Assembly (NCBI RefSeq): GCF_963676685.1
Contig: NC_092348.1
Location: 14,916,867 to 14,980,866 of the forward strand
Direction of reading: 5' to 3'
DNA: 64,000 bases
From: Mytilus edulis
Lineage: Eukaryota > Mollusca > Bivalvia > Mytilida > Mytilidae
Shown here: positions 25,453 to 37,781 of the stretch, in pieces
Layout of the letters: each line of letters begins with the position of its first letter
Numbering within the stretch: the first letter of the stretch is position 1
Made by a program: the position numbers and the translations under genes
Notes under the pieces: generated by a model
Seen by the model: only the letters and a program-made list of their open reading frames with translations
The model's database searches: none
Told to the model about the DNA's origin: nothing

Positions 25453-25619
25453 TACTCACTGATCTTCTATAGTTGGTATTACCATGACTTTTGATCGGCT
25501 GACCATATTACGACATAGTTTTAAAAGTTAGTAAATAGGTGTAAAAAATCATTTTTAAATTAGTAATTACTGGTAATAACTGGGCCGTTTCAGGAATTAC
25601 TTGTATTTTCTAAGTGCAT

Positions 25620-25705
25620 TGGGGATTACATGTAATTCCTAAATTTTAGTTATTACATGTAGTTCCTAAATTTTAGTTATTACATGTAATTCCTAATTTC
25701 ATCTA
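25620..25705. repeat. ~28-bp tandem repeat, 3 units
   Basis: ATTACATGTAATTCCTAAAT and TTTAGTT recur three times. Confidence 0.7.
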
Positions 25706-26400
25706 TTTACTGTAACATATACACCACAGAATAGGTTTCTATTAAACTGCCATAGACACTTTATTTCATCAAAGTAACCAACACGTAAAATATGTGTTAT
25801 AGTTACCATATTGTTACTTGACAGTTATAGAGGAGGAAATGGCAATGCACTATCAATTTATACCTTATATCCTACAAAGAGCCCTTATTGAAAGACTCGA
25901 CCTAGGTCAGTCAATAGTGGAATGTTTTGTTGGTAGTATTAAAGAACATATTGCTAAAAATTGGTTACTTATCATTGATATATTATGATATCATAACTTT
26001 GAAAAATTAACCTTATTAGTTACGCAAAAGATAAATGTAGGTCACAGCAGTGTTTACAGGTTTAGTATTATACTACAATAGGTTCTTCTGAGAACAGAGC
26101 TTTGAGACTTAGCTTCTTCGTAAACGGTATATATACAAAACAAATTCTGAGACTAGTGCCTGTGTGATCAAACCGTTATTTAAGACTTAAATGTAGTTTA
26201 AATGTACTTTCAGGTTAGGACCAATCGATAGATAGTCATACATTTTCTGTGACGTTATCATAACTGAAACAAAATGCACATGTAAGGTTTTTTTTTCATA
26301 TTATTTGATAATTTCGTTTCAGAGAAGAATAAGTAATAACAATTGCAGATATGTTTTAGTTCGATTTTGTGTCTTTCAGCGTTTGAATTGAAATATGATT

Positions 26401-27431
26401 AACCAGTGTTGTATGTCTCTGATATCACTTACATATCACCAGTTTATAAGATATACTAAATAACCAGTGTTGTATGTCTCTGATATCACTGACATATCAC
26501 CAGTTTATAAGATATACTAAATAACCAGTGGTGTATGTCTCTGATATCACTAACATATCACCAGTTTATAAGATATACTTAATAACCAGTGTTGTATGTC
26601 TCTGATATCACTTACATATCACCAGTTTATAAGAGATACTTAATAACCAGTGGTGTATGTCTCTGATATCACTTACATATCACCAGTTCATGAGATACTA
26701 AATAACCAGTGCTGTATGTCTCTGATATCACTGACACATCACCAGTTTATAAGATATACTTAATAACCAGTGTTGTATGTCTCTGATATCACTTACATAT
26801 CACCAGTTTATGAGATATACTTAATAACCAGTGTTGTATGTCTCTGATATCACTTACATATCACCAGTTTATGAGATATACTTAATAACCAGTGTTATAT
26901 GTCTCTGATATCACTTACATATCACCAGTTTATGAGATATACTTAATAACCAGTGTTGCATGTCTCTGATATCACTTACATATCACCAGTTTATGAGATA
27001 TACTTAATAACCAGTGTTGTATGTCTCTGATATCACTTACATATCACCAGTTTATAAGATATACTTAATAACCAGTGTTGTATGTCTCTGAGATCACTTA
27101 CATATCACCAGTTTATAAAATATACTTAATAACCAGTGTTGTATGTCTCTGATATCACTGACACATCACCAGTTTATAAGATATACTTAATAACCAGTGT
27201 TGTATGTCTCTGATATCACTGACACATCACCAGTTTATAAGATATACTTAATAACCAGTGTTGTATGTCTCTGATATCCCTTACATATCACCAGTTTATG
27301 AGATATACTTAATAACCAGTGTTGTATGTCTCTGATATCCCTTACATATCACCAGTTTATGAGATATACTTAATAACCAGTGTTGTATGTCACTGATATC
27401 ACTGACATATCACCAGTTTATAAGATAACTT
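26401..27431. repeat. 61-bp satellite array, 17 units
   Basis: Units start AACCAGTGTTGTATGTCTCT at 26401, 26462, 26523 and so on to 27375. They continue GATATCACTTACATATCACC and AGTTTATAAGATATACTTAA. Most unit differences are single bases (for example TTAC/TGAC, ATAAG/ATGAG). Confidence 0.95.
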
Positions 27432-30400
27432 AAAATCAAAGCCCATATTCGTACTTGCTAGTTACGTTGTGAATATTTCAGTTGAAACGGGCATTGGCAG
27501 ATAACTGCTCCACACCGTCACACTCTCTTCTCTTATTAATAATCAAATATGGTCACTGCAGAATATTTTTTATTGCAACCTCCCTTATTTCAAATCGTAG
27601 ATCCACCACTGTCACAGCTCAAACTTTGTTGTTATGAGCGATCTACGTCAATACCCTATGATTATAGATATATCCAAAAAAGTCAATCAAATAGAAACGT
27701 CTATATTAAAAAAAAATCACTATTGGAAAATACCATATTACATAATCAAGCAATACATGTTGTACATCTTTTATATGTCGGCCAAATGTTGTAAATATTG
27801 ATAATCTAAATCTAATTTTAAAAGATACAAACTTATATTTACTGTCAAATTTTGAGATGGGGTAGAAACAACAAAAACAGTTGATCATGGAAAATGGGAA
27901 ACTAAGCATGAATTTGAAATTTACATTTTCATTTGAAAGTGAGAAATGTTGGTATTTTTTTCAAGATTAAAAAAGTATATATATTAAAAAATAAGAATAA
28001 GTGTGTGTGTGAGTTAGGGTGGGGCACTTACTATGTTTCACAAATGCTATTAAAGATCATTAAAATCACTGTCGTAAATGCATCAGATATCAAATACCAA
28101 AATCTATCTCCCCAATGAAATAGCGGCTTAATCATAATTGCTAAAGGTATAAATATACGATAAGTTTTCTATTTTTGCTCTTTAACATATATGAAAATTG
28201 TCACTGACGGTACTGGATGTCTCAGCTGCTCATCCCTACTAATCTAAGATCGAAGTGTCTCTAAATCATATGTGCCTAAGTGAATAAAAAAATATGTGAC
28301 ATTTATTGTTTTTCGTTCTGATGGTATTGAAGACAATGTTTTTTATAAGCCTAGAAAACGAGTTCGTAAATGGTAACCAAAGATTGACCATTCCCAGACG
28401 GTTTACTTTCCATTCTCAACTTTATTTTCTCAGTGACGGAACTTTTCAAGTCTTAAGTAATATAAAACTTCAATGACAATCGAATATATAAACATTATCC
28501 TTAAAAGAAGCGATTTCTAGACAACCTTTCAATCTAGTTTATTTATATTAATACATGTTTTTGCCGGTAATGCTAATATTTACTATAAATACCTGGTGAA
28601 TATTACGCTAACATATATAAATTTGTCCAACCAGACATATTGTTTGTATTTTGCGCACACGCTCAGAATTTTTTTCCTATACTGTATATCTTAATATAAT
28701 TAAGGTATATAGGAAAAATTTTCTGAGACAAGTGCCTGTGCTTTTGCGCTTATAATGTATCCTTAATGATATATTATGCTATAATCATTGTGAGATTGTT
28801 ATATTTTGAGTATATATGCCTCTTGAGGGGTCAAGATCTTGATAGCTTACACGGATATTTTACCTGTATATTCCGGTTTTACATCCGGAAATTACACAAC
28901 AGAATTTGTTTTGGAACGAGGCAAACAAATAGAAGACAGCTGGTGATTTTCAGGGTTTATTCACAAGTATTTTAGGGATATAAGCTAAATTTGCTACATA
29001 AAATGACTTAATTAAGTGGTGATCAATGTATACTGCCAATAAAGGATCCCACAGAATTGTTACAGAAAAGCGTACCTGTCGGCGTATCGGACTGTCCCGA
29101 TCAGGTTGCAATATTGGAAACAACGTTAAGGACCGCATATCTTAGCTCAATTACTATGTTCACAGTTGAATTGTATAGCCTGCAATCCTAATAGACATGT
29201 TTAATAGAATTACAGATTTTCGAAAGGTAATAATTCACACATTTGATCTGAAAAGGGGGCTGGTGGTCATATCCGACATCTGTGGTACAAACCATTTTGA
29301 TATTATCTCCCAAAGTTTTGTAGACAAAGTCAAAGGATTGTCGATTTCATATTCGAGAAAAAAAAACTCAATAAAAGTTGCATGTTTATTAATAATATCA
29401 CATCTATAAATACATCGTTACTCTACAATGATTTTAATTTAAAAACAGTATTTCATTTTGACATGTGTACATTTACAACTGTACATACAGAATGTGACAT
29501 GTGTCTGCATCCTGCTTTTTTTCAGATAATGTTATCACAAACACAAGTGTATGAAGTTGCTGATACTTACAATTTACAAACTTCATACAATTCAGCGAAT
29601 TCAAAGTTTGTTCTATTTAAGTCTATATTAAGCCATCAGATTACATGTACTACATTTGTATATCTTTATATTAAAAAATCTATAAACAATGTAACTGTTT
29701 CATTTAAAGTATCTTTTTGAGGTGATTTGGAAAAAGCAAAGTTTTGTAATAATCTTTCATTTGCAATTTTAGTATGTATGCTAAGATAAATTTGTACATT
29801 TTTCTTGGTTTCATAATTGAACAGTCATGATCACTGACTATCTAAAAGAACTAATTAATGTTCCTGTCTACTTTTTTGGCTATATATATATAAAAACACA
29901 CTGTGTCACATATTTGTAATTGAACTGGATTACCCCAGCAGGTTGAGAAACTACTACTTTAAACGATAGATTTATATACTGAGCAGAAATCATACATTCC
30001 ATACAGTACATTATGTACATGTAGATGCATTTGTACTTGTTTTAAAAACTATTATGTCTCTTGAAAAATTTTCTCTTGAATTTTGTTTTGTCGAAACTAG
30101 CTACTCCTCGAGAACTAACCTTTACAAGGTTACTGATTATTTAGAGGTCATAAAAAAGCAATGATATCTAGGAGATTTTTTTTTGGTGCATAAATTTCAT
30201 GTAAAATTTATGAATTATAAATCTTAAAAACTAATTCATCAGATTATTTGAATATTTTTCTTTTCCTGTAGTTTAAAAACATCTGAATGTGGAATTGATA
30301 AACAGAACAGTTGCAATTTTATAAATCATGATACAACATATATTGTGAAAAAAAACTAAAGACAACTTAACATATATTACAATTAACCACTGTTTCACCA

Positions 30401-33400
30401 CAGATAAGTTATATAATAAAAATGTACAAATGTACATTCATTCATCTACAAAACATGTTAACCAAGTTTATACAGAAATGTTTGTGTTCACCCTCATCTG
30501 AAACAAGTAGTTTTTCTACAGGTTACCTGGGTTGTTTTTTAATTTACAAATGTAGTATGCCCTTATACAATGTATATACTGTATAAAGCATTCATGAAAT
30601 ATCTCTTTTAAAAAAAAAATCATGTAGAAACTTGTTTTTGTTGAAGATCTTGTTGTTTATTCTAGAAATATTAAATTTTTGATGGGTTGTTGTCTTATTT
30701 TCATATACCTGTAGCCCTAAATGTTTGTTTATTTACCCTCAACATTATGTATATACACAAAATGACAAACGTATACAAAACTTGAAAATTTTGTCACTTC
30801 AGGAAAAATGCAACATATTAAATAACACTGTTTTGTGTTTACCCATAAGTTATATTGGTTTATAAAGATTAATAGTACATAATTATGATGTCTGTGTGAT
30901 CAATCATCCAATGAAAAGGCATTTTACCTCAGGTATATACATCCTTTTAAAGTTATGTAAACATGTTTTGAAATTTTTACAGTTTACATGTAAACATTAC
31001 ATTTTACATAATTGAACCACTTAAGTGACTTGAACAACTATATATTTTCAAATTAATTGAAGTTAAAAAAAATGGACTTCTGAGCAACCTTTTTTTTAAA
31101 TTATTCACAAAAGCAACTTTTGGTAAATTGGTCACATTACATAATATTAAATAGTATTCATTAGTTCTTAAAAAACAATGAAAAACTGAAAAACATAATT
31201 GCTGTTGCATTTAACCATAAATGGCACCCAGGGAAATCACTTTTAAAAAGTGTTAACTCGTTATAAGGAAAATTTACATTTCACTTAGATTTGTATGCCT
31301 TGAAATCTGTGTTTCATCTTTTATTACTGTATGGCTCCATTGACATCTAAAGTAGACAAATCATACCACATTATTTTATAAAAAGTACTTTTAGCTTCAG
31401 AGCCTTCTAATTAGATTTACAAAAAAAGATAGAGTAAACGATGTTTCAATATTTTGATAAATATTACATTTTTAGTTTGATTAGGATTATGATATACATT
31501 GTGTACTGTCGCAAGAATAATTAAATAATTAAATAAATTAATTATTTGGACTAGGCGTAAACGCAGTCATTTATTAACAGCAGAAGTACAGTACATGTAT
31601 TACCTAAATATTTTAGCATAATACATGTACAGTTAAAAATTCAATGATAATAGAAATTGCAGGTGTAAATTTCAAGAGTTGATAGTCATTTTATGACCTC
31701 CCTTTGCTAAGTCCATTTTCCGCTAATCTTATAACACCTGGTCAGCATAGAATGTATGTAACCTCTCAGTGTTACCTCCAACTGCTTTAGTCCATTTTCC
31801 ACTAATCTCATAACACCTGATCAGTATAAAATGTACATGTATGTTCACCTCTCAGATATGAAGGAATCACACTGAGGCAATAGATTAAGGTAATTCAATT
31901 TGTACCTTTTACAAGTATTAAACATGTTAAAAGTTGTCAAGTATGGTGTCCGGCTTCCTCCACCAAAAAAAAACTGACCACCACAAAATAGCCCAAAAGT
32001 GGCGCTTTAAAGTAGTGTTAAAATACCTAAAATCAAATCAAGTGAAAAGGATTGTGATAAAATAGTGAGAACACACGTTCATTAGACATTGCACATGGAC
32101 TTGGACATCTTGCTTCAAGCAAACTGTTGTACTCATGTTTTGTTTGAAATTATAAAGTGGTACATGAAACTTTAACATGGATTTGGCTTTAAAAATTGAG
32201 AGAATCAAGTGTTCTGTACAATATTGATCACTTTTAAAAAGTATAAACATCAACTAAGTTTGTCAGAGGATATGAACATACATGTACATCAAGTTAATTA
32301 AATGTCGCCCATAACTTTTTTCCACCTATTTAGGGCTTTATTACTACAATTGACTGTTGAAACACCATTATTTGAATGCCTGAGGAACAAATAAAAGTAT
32401 CATTGGACAAATAAAGAAGATATCTGTTTATTTTATAGCCTTCTATGTGATAGACAATCAATACAATAGTTATAGGCACATTACACTAACTGTTTCTTGT
32501 GGTAAGGGTTATGTTATTGAGCTGAATAGATTTTCCTTATTAATTGATGTTTATAGAAACTAGACCAATTTACCGGAGGAAATTGTTTTCTACTTATAGT
32601 ATTGAATTGGAACTGAGAGAAAAGGAACATTGTCCATTGTGACTTTTATTACATGGCTTTTTAATGCTAAAAGTAGAAATTTTGCTGTTGCAATGAGTTT
32701 ACAAGTGTACTTCTCAGATTAAATTGAAAGGTCTCATTCTAAATTTTATTTTGACATACATTTGGTAACGAATCAATGGAGGCAAGTTTATTTGATACAA
32801 GACTTAATTTAGATTTCACTGTTACCAGAAGATATAATTGTCTACAAACACCAAAATCATATTTTTTGTTAAATTCAATTCTTATTATTTCATTGCATAG
32901 AATAAAAGCCAAAGATAGCAGGAATAACAAATTTACAATGTTTAATAATACCAAACTGCATCGCCATGTACTTATTCTTAGATTTTTTTGTAGGATAAAA
33001 TTAAGTAGCAGAAAACTAACAATGACAACCAAAAATAATTTTTTTCAGGTTTCTTGAAAAATGACAAAAATAAAAAAACTTTTAAAATGACTGTCATCTC
33101 CAATTGCTTTTCTATTTTTACAAGTCTCACTTAGTAGTTCATGTATCCCCTACTCTAGCTTGATGCATTGGAGCCCAAGACAATACTTTGTATTTTGATT
33201 GACAAGACTTGAAGTAGATAAGTTGATACTGTCATGTTCTGCTCATGATACATGTACATGTATAATACATATCTATTAAACCAACAGAATTTTAGTTTAT
33301 TAGCAAGCACAGGGCAATGATGGGGTAGAGGCAAGGGTTCAAAAATGATTCAGAGATGTAACAGTCTACAAAAAAAATGTTTCAAAGATTGACAGCTACA

Positions 33401-34440
33401 CAGTTTCTATAAAGTGTTTTGCTGTAACAGTCTATCTGGTTCAGAAGTAAATAAATAAGCAATCTTCCAGCTCCTCATGTTAAAGGTCATGTTTATCTTT
33501 ATGTGTTTAGAGTATCAGAATGGGATAAGGAAAAAAACAAGATTGTAATTGCTTGAGTGTCAGAAAGTGGTTTGTCAATTAATTAATCCAAGGGTAATGT
33601 AGGAAATAATGTACTTTTTCTCTAGATAATTGTAAGGAATTTATAGTGGGACTATGTTCTGCTGATTACTTCATAGTGTTATAAAGCTGCCTTTCAAAAA
33701 AGTTTTATTTATGATAATATCATTTGTAATCAGGTTTTGTTGTTTCCAGGTATCAAAATCTATAAAACCATATATAATTTATAAATTCAAATTCAGATTT
33801 CATGATTAAGATTTGTTCTGATAAGTTCATCACAATTCAAATATAAAGACTATAAAATTGCAATAAAAACATGTCTGATAAAGTTTATCCCATAATTGGT
33901 CTGTCTGTTAACATTTCATGGATAGGTGGATACAAATTGTTGAGTGTTTTTAATACAAATCCCCATTTGTTGATAAGATCAAGTCTACATGATGTTTATC
34001 ATAAATATTTTTAATTTCCATATCTTTGGAAAATATTGTCAGCCAACTATATACATGTTATCATGAAATTACACCATATTATGATACATAGAAATAATAT
34101 AAATACATGTTGTATGTATACTGTTGTATGTATACATATATACCAACCATTTATTTGTCAATAACAGGATTTAAGGCTTTTAATTTTATTTGAATGATAA
34201 AGCAGTTTGTTTTTGTATCAATTTGCAATAGCTGTGTTGTTAGTTTGTTACAGGTTTTTGGTAGAGGATAAATATATTTGGTGCTTAAGACAACTTCAGT
34301 AATAAAAGATTTTAAAATGTGTATAGAATTTGGACTATAATTTAGAACTGGAAATTTTTTTAATGAATTTATCATCATGATCATGTTCAATAAAATGTAA
34401 AGTAATTAGATTAAATGTAAAAATATACATGTATAATTGA
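27432..34440. other. AT-rich stretch without recognisable genes
   Basis: Only short open frames without recognisable domains or splice context occur here. A small AT hairpin at 28662-28727 (CTCAGAATTTTTTTCCTATA against TATAGGAAAAATTTTCTGAG) is the only clear structure. Regulatory DNA or untranslated exons cannot be excluded. Confidence 0.4.
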
Positions 34441-34455
34441 AAAAGATGAGGCAAA

Positions 34456-34588
34456 TAGAGGGGGTACCGAGGGTTGGAACCCACTTTTTTGTTTATGATC
34501 AATGAATTTGAATGGGCACATATGGTTGGAACCCCCTTTCTATCCTGGGTTGGGAACCCCCTTTTGAAAACTGCTGAATCCACCCCTG
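34456..34588 (+). mobile_element. Short 'GGTTGGAACCCCC' MITE-like element
   Basis: Matches the element at 50995-51142: GAGGGTTGGAACCC, 'AATTTGAATGGGCACATATG', CTGGGTTGGGAACCCCCTTT, then CTGAATCCACCCCTG. The left terminal repeat is eroded. Confidence 0.6.
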
Positions 34589-36640
34589 AACAATTACATA
34601 TTTGTGTGAATGACGAGGGCACATGTTGTAATACATTCTCACTCCACTGAGAAAAAAACCCATATTATTAGATTAGCAAGATATGAAAAATTATCACAGA
34701 TCAAAGCAAAATATCAGAAAATAGCTATAATTGGTTGATAAAAGTCCTTCTATAGGAAATATTAATAGAGATAGAGACTGAGTTTGGTTTCAAATGAGTG
34801 AATTGATTTTTGCTGACGTTGTTGCCTTTGGACATAAAATTGCATGCAAATATCAGTTTCCCCCACTTTTTTTCTTTAATGCCTAAATCAATTTATTTGA
34901 GTTTAATAGAATGTATTATATTGATAGAGGTTACAGATTATATTTGATCCCAGTTGAATGATGTTTGTGTCACCTGGACAAAGTTGAAAAAGCATCACTC
35001 AATAGTTTCTGGCGGCAGTTTAAGAAATATAAGTTTTTAATAAGCCGGTTTGATACGAACTGGTGGTACATATTAAAGGTCATTGATATTTGGTATGCAG
35101 TTGCAATTGTATTAACATTGGCATACATCATTTCCATGATGGAATCACAACTTATGTTAACAATACACATGATACAGACTGTATGGGACATTGCATATGC
35201 AATGCTTTCAGAAACCTTGTTTAAAAAATCATGTAAAACCTTTGCTATACATGTAAAGAGAAAATTGAAATATAGAATTGACTACTTATATAATGCAAGA
35301 ATAGTTATTGGTGTACAATTGTATGGTTTTGGTTGTAACTATAATAAAATATCAGTAAATGATCTTGTATGTAGGAATTCATTAAATCATATGTATTTTA
35401 TCAAAATGAGAGATAAATTATGACTCCTTTGAAAAAACTTAAATATAGATCAACTGATTTGTACAGTTAGGAACTCTTTTGTAAGTGTTAATTTTTATGG
35501 TACCAAAGTTTAGAAATAACGGAATTAATGCTGACTTGGAAAATAAGAGTATTGTTCGAGGGTGAAGGTGTGGCCATGAGAACTTAAAGAGATGTCAAAG
35601 TAAATTTTTCGTGCTGTCAGTTTTTTGAAATGGGAGATATTACATAAAAGGGTAACTTAAAGATTGATGTATTTATAATGAATACCGATAAAACAGTTCT
35701 TTGTTCATATTTAATGAGATATTTGGGTCAAGCTATTAAATTACCAGAAGTGGTATTTAATAGACAGGACTTATACCATCAGATAAAACAAAGTGATATA
35801 TGTTTTTACAATTTGTTCCTATTTGATACTCACACTGTTCCCTTTCAAAATGTAGGTTTTCATGATTTACCTTATATTGATTACATGAGAAATGATATAA
35901 AAGGTATGAAAAAAATGATATTCATATTTTAAAAATTATGAATTAAGATATAAAGATATATATGAAGTTTTGTTAACTTCAAGATATCAGATTTTAACAT
36001 GAAAGAGGGTAAGACAAAAAACCTTGAAAACCAATATTCAATGTATTCTTATAATTGCTTTTTTGATAGACAAGATTGTCACAAATGTCTTAAGTCATTC
36101 CTTATGGTTCCTTGACTTTTATCAAATTAATTTCAGTTGATTTAATAAAGAAACATAACTTGAAATCTGGAACATGATTTATTTTGTACTTTGTAAATTT
36201 CCTGTGTACTGGTTATGTTAACCAGTGTTGTGACCATCTATACATAAATCTGCAGTCATGCACTACTACAGTACAGAGTTGTACAGGTACATGCACACAT
36301 AAATTGTTGCTGCAGTAAAATGTGTTGTTTTTAACTGCATTAGATACTTCTAGAAGGGATATTATTCAGTTTTACTGCTGGCAAATTGATGGCATTTGAA
36401 TACACATATTACCAGGTATGTGTTGTTATTGCTTGAAGTGGTTATTTTGATACATTGTACATGTCATCTAGGTATATTTTGGTTTGCAGACAGCTGTATC
36501 TAACAACCTAAATGCTAACTTGTAATCATGACATGTAGGGCCACACAGTAACTTGCATGATGGTTATTTTTGTATTTTTCCTGTATATGATAATGGTGTT
36601 TTATTTGCACAACTTATTAAGATACATGTAATATACTGTA
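34589..36640. other. Region with two unassigned open frames (34965-35423 and 35678-35932, +)
   Basis: The 152- and 84-codon frames are among the longest open frames in the window outside known exons and repeats. Neither has a recognisable domain. They lie 254 bases apart in different frames. They may be chance openings in AT-rich DNA or remains of a decayed gene. Confidence 0.25.
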
Positions 36641-36642
36641 AA

Positions 36643-36710
36643 CCAACTTATATTCGCCCTTACTTTATTTTGCATTACACTCTTTCTATCCCTTTTTGCA
36701 GCGATTTAAA
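36643..36710. mobile_element. Partial MITE ('TACTGTAAACCAACTTAT' end)
   Basis: Shares its terminal sequence with the complete element at 51157-51345; the other end is absent. Confidence 0.45.
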
Positions 36711-36774
36711 TTTTGCGATTTTCATATTAACTTGAAGTAGTTGAGTAAGGAAGTCTTTGACCATCTCCCAACAA

Positions 36775-37072
36775 TATAACAATATAAAGGGCTGTAATAC
36801 ATCCCTATAGATTGGTTCATTGAAGACCTGTTGGTGACCTTCTGCTGTTGTCTGCTCTATGGTCGGGTTGTTGTCTCTTTGGCACATGTTAACTGGCTAT
36901 AAATGACTGAAGTGTTCTTTGTACAACTTTAATCTAAACCCACCAAGTCACTGTAAATACAAAGATACATACAAATAGAACTAAAGACTATATAGACTAA
37001 TCTATGATATCTAAACTACTAAACTAAATAGTTAACAGCACATTCCCCATTTCCATTCTCAATTTTATTCAG
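36775..37072 (-). mobile_element. 'GAGAATGGAAATGGGGAATG' repeat, inverse, split by a 151-bp insertion
   Basis: On the minus strand AATAAAATTGAGAATGGAAA and TGGGGAATGTG are followed, after a gap, by CCAAAGAGACAACAACCCGA and CCATAGAGCAGACAACAGC. The gap (36888-37038) is bounded by CACAT on both sides (36883-36887 and 37039-37043). Confidence 0.7.
36888..37038. mobile_element. 151-bp insertion nested in the dispersed repeat
   Basis: Starts GTTAACTGGCTATAAATG and ends AAATAGTTAACAG. GTTAAC occurs at both ends and CACAT flanks as a 5-bp target duplication. Without it the host repeat reads continuously. Confidence 0.6.
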
Positions 37073-37781
37073 TATGTTCCTATGCTTGGTGATAAGGTTG
37101 ACTACACCATGACTAATATTATAATCGACCATTTAAAAAGGAGACATTGACTTTGTCTCCAGCTAAAGAATTTAACATTAACTAATTGTATAATTTTCAC
37201 AGCATAAAAAAACATTTGTTTGCCAAAAAAACATAAAACTCCAATTTGATTGTTTCTGTATCACATTTAGGTGATATTTTTTTCTGTAATCCAGGAGACA
37301 TTATCAGAACAATTGGGAGGATATTCCCCGATAATCAATCATTTATAGAAAATCATAACCATTCATTTCTGTAATGAATGGGTCACTGGCATTAAAAATA
37401 CCCCAAGGATGAGGAGAGATTAATTTTAACAGCATTTGATGTTATCATGGTGTGTTGACAGATGGCTATTTTGATGGCTGGTCAGTAACTCCTTTCTTTG
37501 GCATCTTGCCTTGTTATCTTTTTGATTGGTCAAGTTTATTTTCTGATTAATGTAGCTTAATATTTATTTTTTGGTGGCCTTTGTTATTTCTTATTTAATG
37601 GCTGAACACTTAGTTTGATTAGAATGAAATTTACCGCAATTTTTTCTCCATCAATTTTAATTTTTGACGTGACAAGTCCATTAAAGGTCATTGGGATGAC
37701 ATACTTAGAAAATAAGATGTATAATGTACTATATGCTGGCACTCGCTCAAATTCTTTTTTGCAAAGTGACATATTCTTTTT

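Noticed and set aside
26401..27431. 61-bp repeats as possible repeat-spacer array
   Set aside because: All 61 bases are conserved between units, so there are no spacers.
28395..28430. Possible fragment of the 'GAGAATGGAAATGGGG' repeat (TTTCCATTCTCAACTTTATT)
   Set aside because: The match is about 20 bases and lacks the adjoining CCCC segment; chance or too decayed to call.
29382..29720. 112-codon plus-strand frame
   Set aside because: Composition and content look random; no domain or conserved motif.
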